DNA from: Pseudomonadota bacterium
Lineage (GTDB): Bacteria > Pseudomonadota > Alphaproteobacteria > Caulobacterales > Caulobacteraceae
Assembly: GCA_023416055.1 (NCBI GenBank)
Contig: JAEZIH010000221.1
Span: forward strand, 1 to 9,422
Direction: 5' to 3'
Length of the DNA: 9,422 nt
The translations under genes were made by a program, and so were the position numbers. The notes beneath the pieces were generated by a model that saw only the letters and a program-made list of their open reading frames with translations, was not told the origin of the DNA and ran no database searches. Position 1 is the stretch's first letter; each line of letters opens with the position of its first letter. Positions 1 to 6,374 of the stretch are shown piece after piece.

Positions 1-1187
1 TCGTTGGGACGGCCCTGGCGGACCAGGTCGATCATGTTCTTGGCGTTGCGGAGGCTGGCCAGATCGGGCGTCGCCACGACCACCACCTCGTCGGCGGCGA
101 TCAGGGTGCGGCGCATCCAGCCCGACCAGAGGTGCGGCAGGTCCAGCACGACGAACGGCGCGGTCGAGCGGATCTGGGTCGTGACCTCCTCGAAGGCCTC
201 CGGCGAGATGTCCCAGTCGGCGTCGAGGGTGGCGGGCGCGGCGAACAGGCTCAGCTTGTCGGTGCAGCGGACCATCATCCGGTCCAGCAGCACCGGATCG
301 AGGCGGTCGGGCTGGCTAAGGGCGTCGGCGACGCCGTTCAGCGGGTCCTGGTTGAAGTCGAGCCCGGCGGTGCCGAACGGCAGGTCATAGTCGACGATGA
401 CGGTATTCGCCCCGATCCGCTCGCTCATCGCGTAGGCGGTGTTGTGGGCCACCGAGCTGGCCCCGGCGCCGCCGCGGGCGCCGACAAAGGCGATCGAGCG
501 GCCGACGAAGGGCTGGGCCGGGTCGGCGAACAGGCCCCCGATGGCGGCGATCAGCTGCAGCGGCTGCAGCGGGGCCACGAGGTATTCGCTGACGCCGCGG
601 CGCATCAGCTCGCGGAACAGGAGGATGTCGTTCGTCGCCCCGATGACGATGACCTTGGTGCCGGCGTCGCAGACCTCGGCCAGCTGGTCGACTTCCCACA
701 GCAGGGTCTGGGGGTCCTTCAGGCACTCGACGATGATCAGCGGCGGGGTCGGCTCATGCTGGTAGGCCTCGACCGCCGCAGCCACGCCGCCGACCCGGAT
801 CTGGGTGGTGGCGCGCGAGAGACGGCGATCCTGCCCCGCGCGTTCGGCGGCGGCCAGGGTGTCCTGGCGCTCGGCGAAGACGTGGATAGCGATGCGCGGC
901 ACCGAGACCTCGGCCGTGACCGCGCCCAGCATTGGAGGCGAGAAGGCTGCGGAGGCGCCGGCGACCAGTTCGCCCACCGGATTGAAGCCGCTCACGGCCG
1001 GGACCTGGCTCTCCACCGGTTCGGGTCGCAGGGGCGCGGGGGCCGCGGCCTGGGTCGGCGGGGTGAACTGCAGGGGCGCGCGGACGTCTTCCGGCGGCGT
1101 CGCCTGACCGGGGCCGGCGGCGTAGCCCATGTCGAGGTCGAACTCGTCCTCGAACTCTTCGACGGGGCGGGGGAAGGCGTTGCTCAT
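1..1187 (-). CDS. cpaE: CpaE/TadZ, Tad pilus localisation protein (3' end cut by window edge)
   Basis: CpaE/TadZ proteins are divergent ParA/MinD-type ATPase relatives that place the Tad pilus machine at its cell site, acting at the cytoplasmic side of the inner membrane. About 395 codons are visible, starting at the ATG at 1187-1185. That start lies 7 bases after the cpaD stop and has an AGG about 8 bases upstream. Residues 1-90 are acidic then Pro/Ala-rich and look disordered. About 95-215 resemble a receiver-like domain (PLIIVECLKDPQ, then KVIVIGATND and RRGVSEYLVAP). About 230 onward is the P-loop-like domain: FVGARGGAGASSVAHN near 233-248, IVDYDLPFGTAGLD near 263-276, VVLDLPHLWSGW near 345-356 and VVATPDLASLRNAKNMIDL near 369-387. 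The nucleotide motif lacks both lysines of the classical deviant Walker A. The gene runs off the left edge. CpaE proteins are usually around 500 residues, so I infer roughly 100 are missing. The identification is firm from motifs and operon position. Confidence 0.93.
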   Translation of the reverse strand, partial: MSNAFPRPVEEFEDEFDLDMGYAAGPGQATPPEDVRAPLQFTPPTQAAAPAPLRPEPVESQVPAVSGFNPVGELVAGASAAFSPPMLGAVTAEVSVPRIAIHVFAERQDTLAAAERAGQDRRLSRATTQIRVGGVAAAVEAYQHEPTPPLIIVECLKDPQTLLWEVDQLAEVCDAGTKVIVIGATNDILLFRELMRRGVSEYLVAPLQPLQLIAAIGGLFADPAQPFVGRSIAFVGARGGAGASSVAHNTAYAMSERIGANTVIVDYDLPFGTAGLDFNQDPLNGVADALSQPDRLDPVLLDRMMVRCTDKLSLFAAPATLDADWDISPEAFEEVTTQIRSTAPFVVLDLPHLWSGWMRRTLIAADEVVVVATPDLASLRNAKNMIDLVRQGRPN

Positions 1188-1194
1188 GGTCAAC

Positions 1195-1869
1195 CTATTC
1201 CACGGCCCGGGCGATGCGGCCCTCGACCAGCGGCTCCTGCGGGGCCGAGGTGGCTTCACCCCTGCGGTAGTTGTCGAAGACGACCGCGGCCCGGCCGGAG
1301 TCGGCGGGGCTGGTCGGGCGATGGCCGACGATGTCGCGCGGATCGGCGATCTGGGCTGCGAGATTGGCGTTGATGGCGCAGCCCAGCCCCGGCGAGGCCT
1401 CGTTGGAGAAGCGGTTGTCCATGGCCCGCGGCTCGGCGGCGCAGTTGGGGATCACGGCCCGGACCGTCTCGAAGCCGGCCAGCACCGGGGCGCGGGAATC
1501 CGGCGCCGGATAGGAGGCCACGACGATGCGGTCGGCCGGCACGCCGGCCGCCTGGAGCGCAGAGCGGACAGCCCAGGTCTGGCGGGAGGCGGCGGGGTCG
1601 TCCCCGGAAGGCCCCTCGATCCGCACGGCGCCGACGCCGGTGGCCATGTAGCGGTGCACCAGATCGCCGATGGCGGCCTGCTGGTTGGCCGAAAGGCCAT
1701 CCTCGTGGACAGCCAGGGCGATGCGGTCGAGGCCCGGCTCGACGCGCAGGGCGTAGCGGGACAGTGGCGTCAGCTGCGGGCCGGTCGCGCCGCCGGTGGA
1801 GCCGCAGGCGGCGAGGAGGGAGGTCGCGGCGACGGCGAGGAGCAGGGCGCGCATCATCGGGGTCCTCAT
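1195..1869 (-). CDS. cpaD: CpaD, Tad pilus assembly lipoprotein
   Basis: CpaD is a lipoprotein of the Tad pilus, thought to associate with the CpaC secretin at the outer membrane. The 224-residue product begins with a lipoprotein signal: a basic start, a hydrophobic run, and the lipobox LLAAC with Cys at residue 22, followed by Gly-Ser-Thr. The family-typical C-terminal half is present. It has VIPNCAAEP, then a GLGCAINANLAAQIADPRD stretch, HRPTSPADSGRA and a YRRGE end, around residues 148-214. The start ATG (1869-1867) overlaps the cpaC stop in an ATGA, implying coupled translation. Internal ATGs at residues 5 and 6 would also leave a good signal peptide, so the exact start is a little uncertain. 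The stop TAG is 7 bases before cpaE. Nothing is broken in it. Confidence 0.93.
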   Translation of the reverse strand: MRTPMMRALLLAVAATSLLAACGSTGGATGPQLTPLSRYALRVEPGLDRIALAVHEDGLSANQQAAIGDLVHRYMATGVGAVRIEGPSGDDPAASRQTWAVRSALQAAGVPADRIVVASYPAPDSRAPVLAGFETVRAVIPNCAAEPRAMDNRFSNEASPGLGCAINANLAAQIADPRDIVGHRPTSPADSGRAAVVFDNYRRGEATSAPQEPLVEGRIARAVE

Positions 1870-3293
1870 TCGATCACATAGCCCACGGGCCCGGTCCAGG
1901 CCGGTTCGGCCGTGTCGAGGGCGGCGTTGCGGCGGCCGTAGTGCTGGTTCAGCTGTCCGAACAGGATGGTCTGGGCGTCGTTGGCGATGCGCAGGCCGTC
2001 GGCCGGGGTCTGCATCCGGCCAGGCGAGGTCGGCGAGACGATGTAGGCCTCGACGATGATGACCAGCTCGGTCTCGCCGGAGAGGTAGTCACGCGAGCGG
2101 AACAGGGCCCCGAGCACGGGCAGGTCGCCGAGCGCCGGCAGCTGGTCGATGTTCTGGCGGGTGTCCTCGCGCAGCAGGCCGGCGATCATCAGGGAGCCGC
2201 CCGAGGGCAGTTCGACGGTGTTGGAAGCGCGCCGCACGCTGAGCCCCGGAATGACCAGCGAGGATCCGGTCGTGCCGCCCAGGGTGAAGGCGCCGAGCGA
2301 GGTCAGCTCGGACACTTCGGTCGACAGCTGCAGCGAGATGCGGCCGGGCGAGAGCACGATCGGGCGAACCGCCAGACGCACGCCGTAGGGCTTGAACTCG
2401 ATCGTCACCTTGGTGCTGGAGCCGTCGACCTCCTGGCCGACCGGCACCGGGAATTCGCCGCCGGCGAGGAACTCGGCGCCCTCCCCGTTGGCCGTGGTGA
2501 TGTTCGGTTCGGCCAGGATGCGCACCAGTCCGGCGCGCTCGAAGGCGCGCAGCGAGGTGTTCAGGCTGCTGCCGTCGCCGGCCGAGTCCCGGTAGTTGAG
2601 GGAGCCGCCGCCCAACTGGCTGCCCGAGACGGCGAAGGTGGCGGCCTGGGTCAGGGTCAGGCCGTCGCCGACGCTGGCCAGCACGGCGGTGGCGTCGAGG
2701 CCGAGCTGCTTCACCGCGGTGCGCTGGACCTCGACGATGCGGGCGCGGACGGTGATCTGGTCGGACCCTTCGATGGTCATCATGTTGATGACCTTGTCGG
2801 GCGAGGAGACGAAGGCGCGGGCGACCTGGCTGGCACGGTCGGCCTCGCCGGGGCTGAACACAGTGCCGGTCAGGATGACGCTGTCATTGACCGCTTCGGC
2901 GTGGACGTTCGAGCCCGGCATGACCCGGCTGAGGGTGTCCTGCAGGGCCGAGACCCCGGCGTCGACGCGAATGCGCAGAGACAGGATCGTGCGCCCGGCG
3001 TTGTCGAGCACGACGGCGTCGGTTTCGCCGGGGGCGAGACCGATGATGGTAATGCGCCGCGGCGAGTGCAGCATCGCCTCGGCCACGACCGGGTTGGGCA
3101 CGATCACGTCGCGCGCGTCGGCCGGCAGGTCCACCGCCATGGAGGAGCCGCGCGGCAGGCTGATCAGCTGGGACTGGGAGCCCATGGACACCGCGGCGCG
3201 GGTCTGGGCGTCGGCCGGGCTGGCGGGCGGCAGGGCGACCACCAGGACGCCGGCGAGGGCGACGCCGGCGAGACGGATCAGCGGACGCTTCAT
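1866..3293 (-). CDS. cpaC: CpaC, Tad pilus outer-membrane secretin
   Basis: CpaC forms the gated outer-membrane ring through which the Flp pilus passes. The 475-residue protein has a signal peptide (residues 1-29, ending ADA before QT). A pilus-assembly N-terminal domain follows at about 41-110 (GSSMAVDLPADARDVIVPNP, later ITIIGLAPGETDAVVLD). A BON-like repeat lies at about 114-178 (NDSVILTGTVFSPGEADRA), and the secretin core at about 240-425. Secretin hallmarks include AEPNITTANGEGAEFLAGGE, then VPVGQEVDGSSTKVTIEFKP, VIPGLSVRRASNTVELPSGG, and the closing GLLREDTRQNIDQLPALGD followed by PVLGALFRS and ETELVIIVEAYIV. The start ATG (3293-3291) overlaps the cpaB stop as ATGA, and its own stop overlaps cpaD the same way. 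Length and domain order match the family. The N-terminal domain has a free-standing paralogue at 5385-5795. Confidence 0.97.
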   Translation of the reverse strand: MKRPLIRLAGVALAGVLVVALPPASPADAQTRAAVSMGSQSQLISLPRGSSMAVDLPADARDVIVPNPVVAEAMLHSPRRITIIGLAPGETDAVVLDNAGRTILSLRIRVDAGVSALQDTLSRVMPGSNVHAEAVNDSVILTGTVFSPGEADRASQVARAFVSSPDKVINMMTIEGSDQITVRARIVEVQRTAVKQLGLDATAVLASVGDGLTLTQAATFAVSGSQLGGGSLNYRDSAGDGSSLNTSLRAFERAGLVRILAEPNITTANGEGAEFLAGGEFPVPVGQEVDGSSTKVTIEFKPYGVRLAVRPIVLSPGRISLQLSTEVSELTSLGAFTLGGTTGSSLVIPGLSVRRASNTVELPSGGSLMIAGLLREDTRQNIDQLPALGDLPVLGALFRSRDYLSGETELVIIVEAYIVSPTSPGRMQTPADGLRIANDAQTILFGQLNQHYGRRNAALDTAEPAWTGPVGYVIE

Positions 3294-4192
3294 TGCACCA
3301 CCACCACTTCGGGCGCGCCGCCGCGATAGACGCGGACTGCGGAGGTTTGACGGGGGCCGCCGGACGCCACGCGGCCGGACGGGCCGGCGGTGTCGGCGTA
3401 GGAGCGCAGGATCAGGCTGAGTTCGCCTTCGGACTTGGCGAGGGCCAGGGCCTCGGCGTCGCGCGGGCCGACCTCGAGGGTGGCGGTCGCGCCGATGACG
3501 GTCTGTTCGTCGTCGCCGGCCCGGGTCGACTGGTCGATGGCGAGGACCTTGATGTTCTGCATCACGGTCGAGGAGGTGAATTTGGAACGGTCGCTCTCGG
3601 AGGCCCCGAGGTTGCCGAGGTTGGTCTCGCGGGTCAGCACCACGTCGACGCGGTCGCCGGGAAGGATGAAGCCGCCGGCCGCGGTCTCCACCGTGACGCG
3701 GATGGCCATGGCGCGCATGCCGGGCTCAAGGTAGGCGGCCATGTAGCCGCTCTCTCCGGCGCGGACGATCTTGCGCATGATGATCGGCTCGCCGGCGAAG
3801 ATCTGTTCGCGCACCACCGAGCCGACGTAGTCGGCCTTGGCGCCGCCGGTGACGATGTTGTTGGCGGCGCGGGTGACAGAGGCCACCGCCCCCTCCGGCC
3901 GAGCCTCCGTCGCGGCTTCCGCGCCGGGGAGCGGCGTGGAGCCGTCAGTGATATAGGCGGCATTCACCTGGTCGAGCGGCCAGTCCTTCCACTCCAGGTC
4001 GGCGTCGTCGAGGCGGCGGCCGGGTTGCAGGTCCCTGGCGGCGACCAGCACCTTGGCCATCGGCGGGGCCGGCGCGGCGGTCGCAACGGCCGCAGGCTCC
4101 CTGGAGGGCGATCCCATGGCGCGCACGACCAGGGCCAGCCCGATGGCGGCCACGGCGGCGACGCAGATCACGATGATTCGGGCAGGCTGCAT
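3290..4192 (-). CDS. cpaB: CpaB/RcpC, Tad pilus periplasmic assembly protein (SAF domain)
   Basis: CpaB (RcpC) is an inner-membrane-anchored periplasmic protein needed to assemble or stabilise the secretin complex. I chose the ATG at 4192-4190, giving 300 residues. It is preceded by GGAG 7 bases upstream and places a membrane anchor at residues 5-25. An in-frame codon 12 residues earlier (4228) has no comparable site. A SAF-type segment starts near 47 (KVLVAARDLQPGRRLDDADL), and DYVGSVVREQIFAGEPI lies near 121-137. The RcpC/CpaB core follows (LEPGMRAMAIRVTVETAAGG, FILPGDRVDVVLTRE, then ATLEVGPRDAEALALAKSEG with a Leu/Ile-rich end). Residues about 82-120 are an Ala/Gly/Thr-rich stretch that splits the SAF-like segment. 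A 101-base gap separates it from cpaA, and its stop overlaps the cpaC start. Confidence 0.95.
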   Translation of the reverse strand: MQPARIIVICVAAVAAIGLALVVRAMGSPSREPAAVATAAPAPPMAKVLVAARDLQPGRRLDDADLEWKDWPLDQVNAAYITDGSTPLPGAEAATEARPEGAVASVTRAANNIVTGGAKADYVGSVVREQIFAGEPIIMRKIVRAGESGYMAAYLEPGMRAMAIRVTVETAAGGFILPGDRVDVVLTRETNLGNLGASESDRSKFTSSTVMQNIKVLAIDQSTRAGDDEQTVIGATATLEVGPRDAEALALAKSEGELSLILRSYADTAGPSGRVASGGPRQTSAVRVYRGGAPEVVVVQ

Positions 4193-4239
4193 CGACTGTC
4201 TCCGGCAAGGCCGGCCGGACCCGCGCATCGGTCCTCTGG

Positions 4240-4279
4240 CCCCCTGCCGTTAACGAACATGGAGGCAGGGGGTTAACGG
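4240..4279 (-). repeat. Two overlapping inverted repeats in the cpaA-cpaB gap
   Basis: The 101-base gap 4193-4293 contains a 9-bp perfect inverted repeat, CCCCCTGCC at 4240-4248 with GGCAGGGGG at 4264-4272 (15-base loop). It also contains an 8-bp perfect inverted repeat, CCGTTAAC at 4247-4254 with GTTAACGG at 4272-4279 (17-base loop). The two stems share bases 4247-4248 and 4272, so both cannot form fully at once. No T-run follows on the minus strand, so this is not a simple intrinsic terminator. A role in cpaB translation, mRNA processing or binding of a dimeric protein is inference. Confidence 0.6.
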
Positions 4280-4293
4280 GGGCCTAAGTGCCG

Positions 4294-4806
4294 TCAGGCG
4301 GCGAGGAAGGCGGCCATCAGCGGCGAGGCCGGCCAGGCCACGAGGGCCCCGATGGCGATGGCCACGCCGTAGGGAATGTGGCCCTTGGGCTCCATCAGCT
4401 GGACGAACCAGCCCGGCCCCGCTCCGACCCAGGGCCGCAGCCAGACCCGCCCGAGCAGGAGGGCCAGTGAGAAGACCCCGCCCACCACGGCCGTGGCGAG
4501 GACGAAGACGCCGGAGGCGGACAGGCCCAGCCACAGGCAGGCGGCGGCCATCAGCTTGACGTCGCCCCCGCCCAGCAGGTTCAGCGCGAACAGCCCCATG
4601 CCGATCAGCAGGGCGGCGAGGCCGACGGCGAGGTGCAGGCCGATCTCGGACACGGTCAGGCCAAGGAGCAGGGCCGCGGGGAAGAAGGCCAGGATCAGCA
4701 GCCCCGAGATCCAGTTGGGGATCTTCATCGAGGTGAGATCCTTCAGACCGCCCACGATGACGAGGGCGGGCAGGATGACGAGGAGGGCGAGCTGCAGGGC
4801 TTCCAT
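4294..4806 (-). CDS. cpaA: CpaA/TadV, Flp prepilin peptidase
   Basis: CpaA is the inner-membrane GxGD-type aspartic peptidase that removes the leader of Flp pilin and pseudopilins. The short class seen here lacks the N-methylation domain of PilD. From the ATG at 4806 the protein has 170 residues and is almost entirely hydrophobic helices. The two catalytic aspartates are visible: D23 in GLKDLTSMKIPN and D82 in LLGGGDVKLMAA (GGGD at 79-82). The C-terminal half adds further membrane helices. A GTG five codons earlier (4821) is an alternative start. Neither has a good ribosome site; I prefer ATG because it begins right before the first helix. The gene lies 106 bases after pilA, beyond a terminator, so expression depends on readthrough or a local promoter. 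Its likely substrates in this window are PilA and the products at 5802-6374 and 6371-6907. Confidence 0.94.
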   Translation of the reverse strand: MEALQLALLVILPALVIVGGLKDLTSMKIPNWISGLLILAFFPAALLLGLTVSEIGLHLAVGLAALLIGMGLFALNLLGGGDVKLMAAACLWLGLSASGVFVLATAVVGGVFSLALLLGRVWLRPWVGAGPGWFVQLMEPKGHIPYGVAIAIGALVAWPASPLMAAFLAA

Positions 4807-4849
4807 GCCGGCAGGATGCACGGCGAGATTTAAGGCGGCGTTGCCGGGC

Positions 4850-4886
4850 GCAAAAGCAAAGGGCCGGAGCGTTTCCGCTCCGGCCC
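4850..4886 (-). terminator. Intrinsic terminator after pilA
   Basis: On the minus strand a perfect 11-bp GC-rich stem (GGGCCGGAGCG at one arm, CGCTCCGGCCC at the other, 4861-4886) closes a GAAA tetraloop. It is followed directly by TTTGCTTTTG (4860-4851). This is a classic Rho-independent terminator 27 bases after the pilA stop. It would give a short abundant pilA mRNA and reduce transcription into cpaA-E, fitting the need for far more pilin than machine subunits. Confidence 0.9.
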
Positions 4887-4912
4887 TCGCCGTTTCAAGA
4901 CGCTTGCGACGC

Positions 4913-5083
4913 TTAGGTGGCGCCGATGGCGGTCGCGACCTTGTTGAACTGGGTCGAGATGTTGGAGCCCAGGGCGGTCACGGCGGCGATTATCACGACG
5001 GCGATGAGGGCGGCGATCAGACCATATTCGATGGCCGTGGCGCCCGACTCATCGGACATGAACTTCGAAATGAACTTCTTCAT
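4913..5083 (-). CDS. pilA: PilA, Flp-family major pilin subunit
   Basis: PilA is the structural subunit of the Tad (Flp) pilus. The product has 56 residues from the ATG at 5083-5081, preceded by AAGGGAA about 8-10 bases upstream. A longer in-frame reading back to 5158 adds a region without pilin features and is rejected. The short leader MKKFISKFMSDESG is followed by ATAIEYGLIAALIAVVIIAA. This is the Flp signature: cleavage after Gly14, then Glu at +5 and Tyr at +6, then the hydrophobic helix. The C-terminus (LGSNISTQFNKVATAIGAT) is short, as usual for Flp pilins. The gene is first in the minus-strand locus, has its own terminator and faces a divergent accessory operon. In Caulobacter pilA is known to be cell-cycle controlled by CtrA; whether that holds here is inference. 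Confidence 0.97.
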   Translation of the reverse strand: MKKFISKFMSDESGATAIEYGLIAALIAVVIIAAVTALGSNISTQFNKVATAIGAT

Positions 5084-5384
5084 GGTCTTGGTTCCCTTGC
5101 AGACGAGGAAGCGAGCTACTGAACGCGGGGGGGAGCCGGTAGCCCGCTTGACCCCCAAAACGCATGACCGTTATGGGCCAGATCGGTTAAGGGCAGGTCG
5201 CCGGTCGTGGTTACCGCGAGATTTACTGAAATCCGGCCCTTTTTAATGCTTTGCCGGGCCCTCCCGCCAAGCTCCCGGGCCCGCCGCAACTGGTGTTCAG
5301 GCGGTCGTTTCAAACTTTGTTGAGGTTTCGCGGGCAGGTTCGCCGTCACGCTCACGCGCGCGCTCGCTCTATGGACACGTCGCC
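5084..5384. promoter_or_regulatory. Divergent intergenic region between pilA and the accessory pilus operon
   Basis: This 301-base stretch has no believable gene and must hold the promoters of pilA (minus) and of the 5385 operon (plus). On the minus strand toward pilA I see CTTAACC at 5191-5185, GGTAACC at 5215-5209 and GTAAA at 5226-5222. These resemble CtrA TTAA half-sites, but none makes the full TTAA-N7-TTAA consensus. A T/A-rich tract CCTTTTTAATGC lies at 5238-5249. A 7-bp inverted repeat (CGGGCCC 5255-5261, GGGCCCG 5277-5283) may form a hairpin. I could not assign a convincing -35/-10 pair in either direction. Confidence 0.45.
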
Positions 5385-5795
5385 ATGACCCGCACCCACC
5401 GACTGCTTTCCGCCCTCTGGGCCGCCGTGCTGCTGGCCGGCCCGGGGCTCGCCATCGCCCAGAACGCCCGCCTCAGCGTCGAGATCGACCAGGCCCGCCG
5501 CGTTCAGCTGAGCGGTCCGGCCGGATCGGTCATCGTCGGCAATCCGGAGATCGCGGACGTCACGGTGGTGGACGCCAACACCCTGTACATCACCGGCAAG
5601 GGCTACGGGGTGACCGAGGTGGTCGCCGTCGATCCGATCGGCCGCACCGTCTACCAGAGCCAGGTGGTGGTCACCGCCGGGGACGGCGCCGGACGGGTGC
5701 GCGTGTGGCGCGGCGCCCAGGCCACGGAAATGGCCTGCGCCTCGTCCTGCTCGCCTTCGGTGCGCGGCACCAGCGGTCCGGCCGCCGACAGGTAG
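5385..5795 (+). CDS. Secreted free-standing pilus-assembly N-terminal domain protein (CpaC N-domain paralogue)
   Basis: The 136-residue protein has a signal peptide (residues 1 to about 25, ending AIAQ) and one recognisable domain at about 30-97. It closely parallels the N-terminal domain of CpaC from this locus. VQLSGPAGSVIVGNPEIADV aligns with CpaC VDLPADARDVIVPNPVVAEA; LYITGKGYGVTEVVAVDPIGRTV aligns with ITIIGLAPGETDAVVLDNAGRTI. No BON or secretin part follows. A short tail ends with two cysteines (C118 and C122, CASSC). I infer a periplasmic partner of the secretin or of the pseudopilins encoded just downstream; no function is shown. The start ATG at 5385 lies upstream of a good signal peptide; the ribosome site is weak. 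The next gene begins 6 bases after the stop. Confidence 0.85.
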   Translation: MTRTHRLLSALWAAVLLAGPGLAIAQNARLSVEIDQARRVQLSGPAGSVIVGNPEIADVTVVDANTLYITGKGYGVTEVVAVDPIGRTVYQSQVVVTAGDGAGRVRVWRGAQATEMACASSCSPSVRGTSGPAADR

Positions 5796-5801
5796 GCCGG
5801 C

Positions 5802-6374
5802 ATGATCCGCCGCAGACGTCCCGGGAGCTTCCGGGGCCGCCCTCTGCGCGGCCTGTGGCGCAACCGTGAAGGTTCGGCCGCGGTCGAGTTCGGCCTCGTC
5901 GCCCTGCCCTTCTGCGTCATGGTCTTCGCCATCCTGGAAGTGGCGCTGATCTTCACCCTGGACTCGCTGCTCGAGAACGCGGCCATCTCCACCGGCCGGC
6001 TGGTCCGCACCGGCCAGGCCAGCGCCCAGGGCATGACAGCGGCCGAATTCAAGAAACAGCTGTGCAACCGGATGAGCGTCTTCTCGGGCGATTGCGAGAC
6101 GCGCGCCACCGTCGATGTGCGGGTCATTCCGCAGTTCAACACCACGCCGCCCGATCCGCTGGCGGGCGAGGGCTTCGATCCCGGCGCCCTGACCTATTCG
6201 AACGGCAACCCCGGCGACCTGGTGCTGGTGCGGGTGTGGTACCGCCATCCGCTGCTGACCACCTTCCTGTCGCAGAGCCTGTCGCACGTGGGGCCGCGGA
6301 CGGCCATGCTGACCGCCACCACGGCGTTCCGCAACGAGCCGGCGGGAGGGGGGACTCCCCTGCCCACGTCATGA
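5802..6374 (+). CDS. TadE-like pseudopilin of the Tad pilus
   Basis: TadE-family proteins are minor pilin-like proteins required for Tad pilus assembly and are processed by the CpaA/TadV peptidase. The 190-residue product has a very basic leader (residues 1-23, RRRR near the start) ending in EG. After G24 comes SAAVEFGLVALPFCVMV: a Flp-type cleavage site with Glu at +5 (E29) and a hydrophobic helix to about residue 52. The rest (about 53-190) would be periplasmic. It contains C88 and C98 (LCNRMSVFSGDC), a likely disulphide loop, and a RVWYRHPLLTTFL stretch near 143-155 typical of the family. It starts 6 bases after the previous gene and its stop overlaps the next start as ATGA. It is similar to what is called CpaJ or TadE elsewhere; I do not assign a symbol. 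Confidence 0.88.
   Translation: MIRRRRPGSFRGRPLRGLWRNREGSAAVEFGLVALPFCVMVFAILEVALIFTLDSLLENAAISTGRLVRTGQASAQGMTAAEFKKQLCNRMSVFSGDCETRATVDVRVIPQFNTTPPDPLAGEGFDPGALTYSNGNPGDLVLVRVWYRHPLLTTFLSQSLSHVGPRTAMLTATTAFRNEPAGGGTPLPTS

Noticed and set aside
132..1373. 413-residue open frame on the plus strand across cpaE
   Set aside because: It is antisense to cpaE, whose motifs and operon fit are clear. The product is low-complexity Gly/Arg/Asp text typical of GC-rich shadow frames.
1764..3329. 521-residue open frame on the plus strand across cpaC
   Set aside because: It is the mirror of the cpaC secretin frame. There is no recognisable domain, and it ends with the opposite coding gene.
3293..4276. 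327-residue plus-strand frame across cpaB
   Set aside because: His/Gly/Ala-rich shadow of cpaB with no domain.
4053..4293. Small frames in the cpaA-cpaB gap, including an ATG inside the hairpin loop
   Set aside because: No ribosome site or conserved look. The region is better explained as untranslated with inverted repeats.
5232..5262. Sigma54-like GG-N10-GC pattern upstream of pilA
   Set aside because: Only the GG/GC skeleton fits; the -12 box reads AAGCA rather than TTGCA, so chance is likely in GC-rich DNA.
5352..6287. 311-residue minus-strand frame opposite the accessory pilus operon
   Set aside because: Composition is shadow-like. The plus-strand frames contain signal peptide and pseudopilin motifs with tight gene spacing.
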